Below are positions 13,435 through 23,600 of a DNA stretch of 64,000 bases, in pieces. A model generated the notes under the pieces. That model was not told the origin of the DNA. It made no database searches and saw nothing but the letters and a program-made list of their open reading frames with translations. Source of the DNA: Aphrophora alni (lineage: Eukaryota; Arthropoda; Insecta; Hemiptera; Aphrophoridae); contig OY740769.1 of NCBI GenBank assembly GCA_963513935.1, positions 107,239,762 through 107,303,761 on the forward strand. Direction: 5' to 3'. The position numbers were made by a program, and so were the translations under genes. Position 1 is the stretch's first letter; each line of letters begins with the position of its first letter.

Positions 13435-13515
13435 TGCATATCCGAACTGCAGCGAGGTAAGCACCAACCTGTACCAACTGAGCTACGTACAAAATGTTGA
13501 GTACCAAGGAAAGCA
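13435..13515 (-). other. tRNA-like promoter box (SINE head or tRNA pseudogene)
   Basis: On the minus strand TAGCTCAGTTGG is a perfect match to the RNA polymerase III A-box of tRNA genes. About 30 bases downstream GTTCGGATAT resembles a degraded B-box (GGTTCGANTCC). The region between cannot be folded by eye into a full cloverleaf, so this is more likely a tRNA-derived SINE head or tRNA fragment than a working tRNA. Confidence 0.35.
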
Positions 13516-14309
13516 TTAGAACATGCGGCGTTGCTTACCTATGTGACACCAATTACGTGACGTGCTGTTACACCATAGACAAACCTCGCCACATTTCACG
13601 GGAATGATTCCAAGGATTTAATATGATAACCCAAACTAATAACCCATTTCCTATCGTATATACTCATCGAACCTATACTGAATATCAGCCAGCTTTTATG
13701 AGTTATTAAATGTAATACTGTATTATTTACAATAATTATAAGTTGGTAAAAACTTAATCTAATTCGCCTGTTAATCAACAGTATTTTGATTGTCTGAATT
13801 CGACAACACGTTTAATTAACAGCTAACAGTAAATTTATAAGGTCTCGTTTGTTTCACAGCACCCCGTTTCCCATGACCCCCCCCAATTAATTTTTTAGCG
13901 AGCTATTATTTTTAATTTCTCAGTTTTAAAATTTAAAAACCAAAAACCTGTCACGCCACTTTTTGTGACCCGCACTCTCTGTACCACAACAGATTCGCTC
14001 TCCAACTTTTTTGCTGGCTCATAGATGGTTCGCAACACACACAGATCGAATCCTTGTAAGAACCAAAGATTTCACAAACCCACACCCTACCTGATGTGGC
14101 ATATGCGACAAACACTTTCAGAATATATCTCTTTCTTTGTTATAGTTATTGTTATTACCTCTAAACTATTAAACTTTGATGTGGGGGTGGGTGTCTCATG
14201 AAACTATTACATTTTTAAACACGCGAGGGTTGGAAGTGGAAATAGGGGGGGGGGTAGATAAAATTTGATTATCACGTATTACCTTAATATGGTTAGTGAT
14301 AAAGTTTTA
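13516..14309. other. Noncoding stretch between repeat arms
   Basis: No gene seen. Contains a C8 tract (13,877-13,884), a G10 tract (14,245-14,254) and, at about 13,960-14,040, the longer copy of the short repeat also seen near 2,775. Confidence 0.5.
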
Positions 14310-15745
14310 ATTAATTGTGTGGAACTCTGCACTCTTATGGGTAACAAAAGGGAGTTTTTTTTACACCAAACAGCAACTAATAAAAATAGTACTGCAATTT
14401 AATATATATAACGTAGGCCTAATCTATTTGTGGTGATCTTTTGAGGTTATGTTATATATTCAAATATACCTATAAAATTACTCATTTTAAAACGAACATA
14501 AGGTAATAAATCAGCAAAATAACAACACAAAGCACTATTAAAAAATGATCACAAAATGATTCTCGTAAGATTGTTGCAGAATTGGACCTTGTAGTGGCTC
14601 ATCTAGACTGGATGAATGGCCGAACTTGAAAGGATTGCAGTGGGGGGAAAGAGAGTTGCAGTTATGTTTTGTTTGTTATGTCAGTAGACAAATAACAGAA
14701 ACTAAAAGTATTCCCAAAAGGATGTTTCGAGTTTTTAACTAAAATAGGGAGGGGATCAGTATAGTATACAAGTATTAAATATTTGAAGGTTACATTTCTC
14801 TATTTTATACTCTTTTCTTCTTCTTATGTTAAGGCGATGTTTTCTTTTGGATTCTTCTATTTTCTTTTCAAACTAAATCTAAATCAACTTTTTCTCTCTT
14901 ATAGGTTTTGTATTTCTATATTTCATATGTTATCTCTCGTTTTACCTATGGCCTCATATACAGTATGTTGTTCTTTACACAATCTTGAGTACTATTACAT
15001 TCTCTACCATTTTTACTGCTATATCATTTTTAATGAAAAAGCATTTAATTTTTTATCTGTTAAGTCCCTATGCTGTCATTTAAATATCTAATAACTAAAT
15101 GCATAATTATTGTTGAAAGATTATTATAGTTAATTGAGAATGTTAATGATTTTGGGTTCTTTTTATAAATTACTCATAAACCGATTTTTCTCCTTTTATA
15201 TACGATTTGGTACTTACCAAGCTATAAAAACCTTTTCGGAACATATAAACTATGGTGTCGGCGCCCACAATTTATTTTCATTTTTTGACCGCTCTCGACT
15301 AGGACTTCTTATGCTTTGGTTTTATTACTTGATCTTTGAGAATTTTTTACAATGCCTGTGCAGAGTATGAATACAATTAAATTTAAATTAATATTGATGT
15401 CATCATCAGTGTCGTTTCAAGTTTAATGTTTCATTTTCCAATGTTATATGTTTGTATGATTTTCTACAAACTACAGTAATTCGGAACACTTTTTCTAACA
15501 AATTACTTGTATATGATCATGAAGTAAATACACAGTTCTTTGATCTATGTTTTTTTCAAATCATTTCAACTTTAATGTTCCTAACTAGGAAAAAGTGGCG
15601 TTTAAACTCTGGATGCAATGATAACAAATATCCTAAACGCGACTAAAACATTAATTAATAAAAATACACGTGTCTATTTAGGAATACTATAATTCAAAAC
15701 ACCCAGACTCTGCCCACTCCATCTAGGTGCCAAAGTTAGCATCAC
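14310..15745 (+). repeat. Large inverted-repeat arm, right (copy C)
   Basis: Collinear in reverse complement with 9,430-11,235 plus 12,816-12,862. It also contains at 15,137-15,360 the block found as copy A at 5.1 kb. Short frames here (for example 14,783-15,091) are hydrophobic and low-complexity, are not preserved in the other arm, and are not regarded as genes. Confidence 0.8.
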
Positions 15746-17700
15746 GAGACCTCTACCAAAGTACTGGCAAAGGATTTTTGTCTTAACCTCTTCCTTGTCG
15801 TAGGTTAGCATTGACCTTGGCACATCTCTGGTCTATTAATAGATCTCCATGTGGTTGATATAAAACCTAGGCGTGATTCCAATAATAGCATTAAAATAAA
15901 TGACTTTATAGAAATTACCTAATGAGACATATTGTAATAAATCAAATATAAAGTGTACAAAAATTGAAAAAAAATTCCACAGACCTAAGTTTGCAAGAAC
16001 TTGAGAGAACAAAACTGGGTTATTTCGAGCTGACTCAAGTAGAGGCGTATCCAGGGATCATTTGGGGGGGGGGGGGCTCTCCCTGAGTGCCTGCATCTAT
16101 GAAATATCCCCCATTGTATAGAGTTCAAGAGTTTTGACATTTAACCCTCAAAGTAGCATAATAAAAAAATCACTGACTCCTATAAATAAGATAGAAACCA
16201 GATCTTATGTAAAAAGATATTTCTATTTATGGGATAAAATAAAACAACACATTTTGTAATTTTAAGCAAACGTTTATTAAATAAATAATGTAACGACATA
16301 AGTTAAATATAATAATGTAACGAAATAAATTAAATAAAATTTGCTTAATGTGTATAAACAGTGTATCAAATTAAATAAAACTGCCTATCGTATTGTTTCT
16401 AATATTAATTAAAATTCATTAAACATGATAAACATTAAGTTCATATATTATTTAGACTTTATGTTAAATTAACGTCATATAATCTGGATTTTCTCAAACA
16501 GGTACGAATAAATATTGATAAATCCGGATTCCCGGATGTCTGGCAAACCTATATATAACCAAAGTCAACGCAATCAAAAGGTTTGTGCCATTGTACCCTA
16601 AAAATTACGATTTTAAAACGAAAATAAATCAAGGACTCAAAATTTATAGAATAATTCAAAAACTGTCCAAAAATATCACACATAAACAACATAATAAATA
16701 GACAAATATATTTATTTTTGAATATTTTATTTTCTATCTCCTGAAAGCAAAAGGAATATTACTTGACAAGTAGTTTGGTTATTTACTGTTATTGAAGGAT
16801 AACAATAAATTGTGTAAATAATCAATTGTATTTAATTCTATTAGAATTATTGCTATAAATTTCTTACTTTAGGTTATGATTGTAAGGTATAGAGTTCTTG
16901 GTTTATGGTTCTATTAGCCTTAGGTTATGTTAGGTTTAACATTCTTATTTAAATGTTCTGGGTGTTAGGTATTTATTATATTATTAACAGATAAAAAAGA
17001 AATAATAATAAGACCTACTTAAGGCTATGTTTAAATTAATGGAGGAATGATTCGCATATTTATGATTGTTAATTAATGTATGACAACCATATTGTATATT
17101 TATTTGAAAATTTCCGAAAAATTGTTCCTTTTAAAAATTTTTAATAATTCTTAGGAAGAGCCTATTTAATTTATTTTAAGTTAGTTTTATCATAAATTGT
17201 TGCCTCTATATTAGATCCGCCATCTTGAATTTCTTCCGGGAACTTAAAATTTAGTATATTTTAACTTAAAAGTACTTATCAGAAATATTCAAAACTTTAC
17301 GACATAAAATTTAAAAAATATATTTCATTTTTCATCTTTTTTTATATTTTATAGCCGCCATATTGCAGTTTGATTTATAACAATTTGATTAACAGATTCG
17401 TAATCAGCGACCTCAAAAACTCCGGAGTCACAAGATTTATGTAAATTGAATAAGAAAAAAGTTGTTTTATTATAAGATTTATTAAGGATTAAATAAAAAA
17501 TTGACCATGTTGGCTAATCTCAATTATTTTGGTTAGCATAATTCAAAAGTCGGTTCTCTTGAGTTTTTTGTAAATTTAATAACGAGCGTTAAAAAAACAT
17601 TATTCGGTTGCGAAACAAATGTTCTATATAATTTTGAGAGAAAAATTTCGATTCGACCACTGTGCGTTGTTCTTACATATTTATAACAGCTTATCGCTGT
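15746..17700. other. AT-rich noncoding stretch
   Basis: No gene seen. A 13-base G tract lies at 16,064-16,076, preceded by GAGGCGTATCCAGGGATC. A local tandem duplication of about 26 bp lies at 16,285-16,337. Parts of the missing 5' end of the Polinton-type gene that follows might lie at the right side, but nothing convincing was read. Confidence 0.5.
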
Positions 17701-17704
17701 ATGG

Positions 17705-18215
17705 GATATCTCATTACTTAATCCAGGAAATTGTACTTGTGAAAAGAACATTACAGAAGCTTTAAACTATGATAAAAGATATATAAAATTCGGTTTTGAC
17801 GTATGTTCACAACTTATATAACTACAAGCTTTATCAGATGAGGTAACTCACTTAGAATTTTCACCAACTTTAGCCCTACAATTAGGTTTTGATGATATAG
17901 AGACTGATTTAATTCACAAGAACATATTATTATACCCTACTAAGTAGGACTCGGTCTAGCAAGTCCAATGTATATTTACTGTAACATAATAAAATCACAA
18001 TTTGTTGGAATGTTATGCATCAACTTGTGAGAGTTGTGAATATAAATTTGTCTGAATATAGGTATGCATCACATTCAATGGTTGAATTTCTATGTTACAT
18101 TATGTTCAAATTTTGAGAACCTAATTTGATACTTTAGAAATTAATTTAAAGGATACATTTGGTAGTTACAATTCAAGTTTGTAACGTAAAACGTGAAACT
18201 TAATTTTAAATATCG
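17705..18215 (+). pseudogene. Polinton/Maverick-type virion gene remnant A (C-terminal part)
   Basis: Across several frame changes and stops the plus strand encodes blocks such as LSDEVTHLEFSPTLALQLGF (about 17,830-17,895), MYIYCNII followed by QFVG (about 17,970-18,010), and INLKDTFGS near 18,150. These blocks, in this order, resemble the C-terminal half of an uncharacterised virion protein encoded by insect Polintons/adintovirus-like elements. The N-terminal half was not found. Immediate neighbours B and C belong to the same kind of element, which strengthens the call. The gene is inactivated. The exact capsid component it corresponds to is not settled. Confidence 0.6.
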
Positions 18216-18222
18216 CAATTAT

Positions 18223-18482
18223 AATGAATCAACTGAACTTGTATGATCCTTATCTAGCTCATTACAAATATCAAGTTAGAGGTTTTATACTTAGTATTTA
18301 TAAAGGTACTCTATATTAGAGAGGATGTGAGGTAGAAAGCTTTCTTGGTGGACTCATGCGGGCTGTTGTACCAGTAATAAAATCTGGCAGTAAAACGACA
18401 GGCCATGAAGCTTAAAAATTACGAATCAATATTCTAGGTGATGTAGTACAAACTGAATATTCTAAATATACATTTAAAATTG
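18223..18482 (+). pseudogene. Polinton/adintovirus-type small virion protein remnant B
   Basis: Starts with ATG at about 18,223 (MNQLNLYDPYLAHYKYQV). It continues, after one stop and a frame change, to ESFLGGLMRAVVPVIKSGSK, TGHEA and NILGDVV (about 18,335-18,450). A glycine-rich FLGGL.R segment followed by a Lys/Gly-rich stretch is the hallmark of a small protein found beside the capsid genes of Polintons and adintoviruses, sometimes compared with an adenovirus core protein. It directly follows remnant A and precedes remnant C, the expected clustering. Stops and frame changes show it is dead. Confidence 0.6.
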
Positions 18483-18689
18483 AATTAAGGAATTTACAGG
18501 AATATTAAAACATAATACTGATTCATTACCGTCATATATAATAAGAAGAAAAGGAAATTAACAACTCAGTCTCTTACATAATTCCTGAAGAAACAGGTCA
18601 CGAAAATAAAACAAAAATATATCTTTTATTAAAAAAAATAAATAAATAAATAAATAAAAAAGGGGGGTTTCTTGTTAGTATAAAAATCT

Positions 18690-18895
18690 GAACTAGATTT
18701 ATTTACGATACCAGCAACACGCAACTGGTATAGAAAGTGAACAATGGATGCTGTATGAAACGACATCTGCATTGTCTGATGTTTCACAAATGAGTTTTCT
18801 ATCCCAGTTCAAGGATATGAGTATATTGAATTTTATCGCACACTATGATAAATTTAAAAGCAAAATCTTAAAGTCGACTATTACTTTGTTGAAGT
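18690..18895 (+). pseudogene. Polinton-type capsid-like gene remnant C (N-terminal part)
   Basis: Reads ELDLFTIPAT, then after a frame change GIESEQWMLYETTSALSD, then YEYIEFYRTL, ending near 18,890. This matches the N-terminal region of the larger protein (F54H12.2-like in invertebrate annotations) that accompanies remnants A and B in Polinton/Maverick elements, probably a capsid protein. Similarity stops where a mariner-like element appears to begin (about 18,897), so the gene was either cut by that insertion or has decayed beyond recognition. It is truncated and frameshifted. Confidence 0.6.
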
Positions 18896-18896
18896 G

Positions 18897-20531
18897 ACTT
18901 CCAAAAAATGACTGATATTTCTATAGATATAACTTTACAAATGAGCGTATATCCGTCTATACATTATTGTACCGGTGTGTGTTCTTTTCCCACACTAAAA
19001 AATATTTAAGGAATACAATTGGGAAAAATGTTTTACCTTTTTTAAATATAAGTGTTCGAATTGGTCATCCATTATATCTTGGCAGTAATAAAGGCGATGT
19101 TCGAAAGATCTTACAGTTAGGAGTTAGGAGTAGAAAGAGTGTGTGGAGTTATTTCACAACATGTCATTGTCATTCTGTCTCTAAATTCTTCTATACTTGT
19201 AGCCTTGGTTTTGTAAACCTCACTGTTGTAGTTACCCCCATAGAAGAAAATCTAAGGCCGAGAGGTCTGGTGAGGCCAATCTGTCTTCCTTCAAAATGTG
19301 TGTTTAGGTATTATGTGATGCTATAGTGATAATGTGGTGTCGCCTCTTCTTGTTGTAAGATCTCAATAGTGTTCACCTCATTTGTAGTCCTCAATGAAGA
19401 AACGATTTCTCTTATATGTCTAAATATTTTTGTCCATTTGGAGAGCCGTTTATAAAAATAAATAAATAAATAAAAAAAAAAATAATAAAAAAAAATATAT
19501 AAAAAAAAAATGCTCCGATAATGTGATCTCCATAAGTATAAGTCAAAACATTTAGAGTTTCTGGTCTCTGAGTGCTCAGATTGAGTTTTATCCGACCAAT
19601 ACCTACAATTATGTCGGTTGACTGTCCCATACGATGAGAAGGATCATTAATCACTGAAACAAACATGTCTTAGATAGTTTTCAGGATTCTGACCCATTAC
19701 AAAACTCCATCTTTCTGTCAGGATCGTCTTCATTCATTTCATGTACTGCTAGTTTTTTATATGGATGGTTTAACTTTAGAACCTTTTGGACAGTTTCATA
19801 AGAAAGACGACTTTCTGTTGATGCTACGAATTGAATTAAAACTTGACCAAGGACGTAAACCTAATTGTTTTCAGTAAATGCCGTGGTGGCCTACCATATC
19901 GAGGAGCATCTTTTAAAGTGAGGGTAGTTAGAAATTTATTTTCTAATTTTGACATGTAAGGAACTGAAGTCTGTTAACTTACTGTCTAAGAGATTGCTCA
20001 CAAAAGAGAATTATTTCTTTGTCGGATCGGTTTTTTCATTCAATTATTGTTAACAGTAGTGCACACAACACTAGAACAGATAAACACTTCAAGAAGAAAC
20101 TTGTTTTTGTTATATTACCTTGTATCCGAAAGAAAGTACCCAATTTCCTTACAGTGGGGTATAAAAAAAAGGAGAAATATTGAGCTCAAATGTGTGCTGC
20201 TCAATTTGTCTTTCAAAAATCATCAAAACGGTGTACTACAAGGCTTACTTTTATTTAATAACTTTTGTTTATTGTCAATTTCCTCCCTTATATTCATAAA
20301 ACTTTGGCTGGCCACCATGTTTGTTATAGATGATCATATTGAACTCAAACTCGCACAAATATATTTTGTCTTTTAAGAAGATGTACCATATGTCATACTT
20401 TTAAAAGGTGGCAACTTCTACTTAACAAATGTGACTATTGTTGTCCCACAAAATGTTTATGAATTTAAATGTTCTATCTAAAACCGTTCAAAATAAAGGG
20501 CTTTAAACTGACTTTTTTATCACTCTGTATA
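18897..20531 (-). mobile_element. Mariner/IS630-like element, copy 3
   Basis: The right terminus reads, on the minus strand, TATACAGAGTGATAAAAAAG followed by TCAGTTTAAAG, ending at 20,531. A weakly similar stretch, AGTGACTTCCAAAAAATGAC at about 18,894, may be the opposite inverted end. Between them lies the decayed transposase at 19,060-20,040. The right end is credible because TATACAGAGTG recurs at 29,779 and 51,520; the left end is doubtful. The 119-codon frame at 18,967-19,326 on the plus strand is a shadow of the transposase. Confidence 0.45.
19060..20040 (-). pseudogene. Decayed mariner/IS630-like transposase, copy 3
   Basis: On the minus strand, from about 20,040 downward, the translation contains in order: DAPRYGRP (basic linker after the helix-turn-helix), KLAVHEMNEDDPDRKMEFC, NRHNCRYWS (about 19,622-19,594), then after an A-rich insertion at 19,450-19,520, HYSIT and YLNTHFEG (near 19,320). 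A degenerate SPDL..-LDF..WG-like block and KP-rich C-terminal region lie near 19,260-19,190. This order matches insect mariner/IS630-like transposases. Stops and at least three frame changes are present, and the catalytic Asp residues are not cleanly readable. Confidence 0.65.
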
Positions 20532-22146
20532 ATATTGACAATGGCATGTTATTAAATTTTTGATTTTTTTTTCAGAAAAAGCAATTTTTATTATTTTACT
20601 TTATGACTGAATTTTTAGTACGAAATTGCAGTCAATTGTTAACAATATGTCACGTGTTAACGGATGGGATATTGGAGATCACTTAAATAACTGTTAATCA
20701 CGCTTTAAAATCTCTGTGATTGTTATGTAGCAATCCCCACTTTCACTGTTACTGTAAAATTGCATTGGTTCCATCTCTTATGACCGAGTCATCGGGAATT
20801 TTACTTGGACAATGTTACTAAAAAAAAAATAATAATAAAAATAGAAAGTGTATTAATCGGAATAAATTGGTTCACTCTACTGTATTAACAGTTAGCTGTT
20901 ATTGAAAAGCGAATTATACAAATTGTTTGAGATTGTAATTTACCACCCAGAGGTTTATGATCTGCTACAATGAGTTGAACACTCATAAATATTGAAGTAC
21001 ATACATTAACAATTATTTCTAAATACGTCTTTTAATTTGGTTAATGTATTTATAAAAGTTTAAAACTTGGTCACTATGTGTTTTGTTCCTTTAATAAATT
21101 AATTGAATAAATTAGAAAATGACATTGTTTAGGACTTTTGCACCATTGGTCATTTACCGGTTCCTTTTTTGTAGTTCCTGTGTTAGTTCATGCTATAGAT
21201 ATCTCTATTACATCATCAATTTTTTAAATAAAAATTTACCACCACCAACTATTGTCTAGCGTTTAACATATTAGGGTGACCGCAAATGACAGATAGTCGA
21301 TGGTGTATGGTAAACTTACAAATGATCGCCTAAAATGACGGGGTGTGTTCCACTTTGTTACAGTTCCGTCAACGGTGGCGAAATGGATAGACCGTATTTA
21401 CGTATGGGACCCCTTACCAACCATAGCCTACAATTGTGTTTTACCATTCCATTTTACCATTGACAGTGAATATTCTGTCTGAAGTTAAATCTATTTATTA
21501 CAACTTTAGGGAAACAACCTAGATCACAATATCTATGGTCAATGTAATTTATCAAGATACAATTTAGTAGCCTTGCAGATAATTTTATGCTATTTGTTTA
21601 CAAAAAAAAATATATTGTCTATTAAAATATAACCATGTAATTATTAAATTGAATGTCTTACATAAGTGTAACAGATGTTCTTCTAAGGAAATGATTGACC
21701 ACATAACCGTAATCTTATCCTGTTACAGGGAACAATTTCCCATCGAACCTTGAATGAGTCGATATACATTCCATGAACAAATTTTTAAACTTGTTTCAGT
21801 AATATGAAGGTCATCAAATAATTCCTTAGAATAATGCAGTACGTATTAGTTGAATTTACAATACTGTGTCTTCCAGTACCATCTACATATCAATACTGTG
21901 TGGAGATGTCTTGATTGCAAGTGTAAAGAAAGTGTGGTACTGGGGTAGTTTAATCCCACCCTAACCACCAGTTTCACTTAATTAAATACATTGGATGGTG
22001 TAACATGAAACATAACACATCAGCTTGATTAAGCCAACTGAAGGAAAATTGCTGCCAAAATGGGTAGTAGAAGTATCACCACGGAAACTGAGGCGTGGTA
22101 CTGAGGGGGGGGTATCTTATGCTTGGATTTAATTCATTTTCCTTAG
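20532..22146. other. Noncoding stretch with a shared repeat
   Basis: No gene seen. About 20,640-20,830 (ending in a run with TGTAGCAATCCCCACTTTCA, CTGTTACTGTAAAAT, then GGAATTTTACTTGGA) resembles 29,270-29,480 (TGTAGCAATTACTACTTTCA, CCATTACTGTAAAAT, GTAATTTTACTTTTA) in the same orientation. Downstream GGGGTGTGTTCC occurs in both (about 21,340 and 29,650). This looks like an old dispersed repeat. Confidence 0.4.
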
Positions 22147-22151
22147 TATTA
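22147..22151. repeat. Target-site duplication TATTA (left)
   Basis: TATTA immediately precedes the left inverted end of the 22.15-kb element and recurs at 22,610-22,614. Confidence 0.55.
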
Positions 22152-22609
22152 CCAATGACTACATAAATACTATAAGACACGACATAGGATAGGGAAATAG
22201 CCTACGCTTTACGGGTGCTGTACGTCACAAGTTTGACACATAGCTATCAGAAAGCGTTAGCAGCAGGTGCTTGACTGTACGCATCCCACTTGGTTGAGAC
22301 TGTACAACTGTTGACCTCTCTCTCACAAACCTTCTCACTTACTTCCGTCAGCATAGTCAGTGTTGTCAGTTCGTGCGCTGAGATAAGCGATTCTCGACCT
22401 TCCCTCGCATCTCTGGTCCCATATGTGGCATCAGTGCGTTTTCTCTTACCCGCCTGAAACATTGTTTGACCGTAGAGCCACCTAGCGCCAGTCACATCAA
22501 CTTCAGATTCTCTAGCAGAGCGACCTAGCGGGTATTGGTCAACTCAAGAATAAGCGTAGAATATTTAACATGGCCATGTCGTGTCTTATAGTATTTATGT
22601 AGTCATTGG
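22152..22609. mobile_element. 458-bp element with perfect 34-bp terminal inverted repeats
   Basis: The first 34 bases (22,152-22,185, starting CCAATGACTACATAAATAC) are the exact reverse complement of the last 34 (22,576-22,609). A weaker match continues inward (CTACGCTT near 22,201 and its complement near 22,557). TATTA flanks both sides, consistent with a 5-bp target duplication. The interior is notably richer in G+C and CpG than surrounding DNA. A minus-strand frame of 82 codons (22,247-22,495) has no recognisable domain and is probably chance. Perfect ends indicate recent activity, presumably mobilised by a transposase encoded elsewhere; the superfamily is not identifiable from the ends. 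Confidence 0.85.
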
Positions 22610-22619
22610 TATTACCACC

Positions 22620-23365
22620 TTCGGAACTGTGGGATATCGGTGACATGTTCCAAGCCTATCGTGAACACCCCTAAGGAGCTTCAGAAATTTCAGATTATTT
22701 TGTGGTGAAAGTATTGGTTAGTACCGACCAATCACAGCCATTTTAAAGTGTGATTTAAGTAAAGTATACTACCGTAACACACGTAAAATATTGTCAGCAA
22801 TAAATGCAAGAAGGTCCAACGTGATCGTTTAATAGTTGGCAACATTTCCAAACCACAAAGTTTACTTCCGCCTTAGTCATATTGCTTGGTTATAAAAACA
22901 TCTTTTAGAAAATAGTTCTTACTGATCTTCTATGAAATCAATGATGCACTATTTTAACTAAATATTCTTATGGTAATAAAATATTGTTTTAATTTTTGTA
23001 GCTGGTATAGTGACTTACATTTCGATGAGTCTGATAGACGGAACACCCACGTCTATACACCTCAACTGCTTTACGTGGCCGCTATTTTGAAACGAAAAAT
23101 AAAATAAAAAACCTTCTATATACATTCTTGAACATAGTGTAGTTACAAAAAGCCTTATTTCTAAATTACATAACGATTTCTATACGTGTTTGACCATAAC
23201 TGAATGACAATCGCACAATGATACAGAGGAAATTCTAAATAGTAGAGTTAAAATTTACGCCGCTTAGTTCGGCCAACAAAGACATTTAAACTTAAATGAT
23301 ATTGGAAGCAATAAATCAAATGTTTTATTACGTTTCACAATATATAAATAAATATTGAGCTTGAT
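22620..23365. other. AT-rich noncoding stretch
   Basis: No gene or repeat recognised. Confidence 0.6.
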
Positions 23366-23368
23366 TGT

Positions 23369-23600
23369 GAGATAATGTAAAACTCGAACACAAGATCTCA
23401 CAAAAATTACGTTTACTTAATCAAACGCGTTTCAACAACAAAGTCACCATCCTCAGTGATACATGAGTTACAGTGACTAGTTATTGTTTAGTTATTGTAG
23501 TTTATGTATCACTGAGGATGGCGATTTTGTTGTTGAAACGCGTTTGATTAAGTAAACGTAATTTTTGTGAGATCTTGTGTTCGAGTTTTATATTATCTAC
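23369..23600. repeat. Foldback (hairpin) element 2
   Basis: Left arm about 23,369-23,468 and right arm about 23,500-23,600 are reverse complements with only a handful of mismatches by eye, enclosing a loop of about 30 bases. RNA from either strand would form a near-perfect hairpin of about 95 bp. The right arm contains CTGAGGATGGCGATTTTGTT then GTTGAAACGCG (23,512-23,542), the same core as foldback element 1, and both right arms end near TTGTGTTC. The outer arm sequences differ between the two elements. Confidence 0.9.

Noticed and set aside
14783..15091. A 102-codon hydrophobic frame
   Set aside because: It falls in the right repeat arm and is not maintained in the homologous left arm; composition is typical of AT-rich noncoding DNA.
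18967..19326. A 119-codon plus-strand frame
   Set aside because: It lies antisense to the decayed transposase of copy 3, starts with a non-ATG codon and has no recognisable domain.
22247..22495. An 82-codon minus-strand frame inside the inverted-repeat element
   Set aside because: It has no known motif and lies in a GC-richer patch where long frames arise by chance; the element looks non-autonomous.
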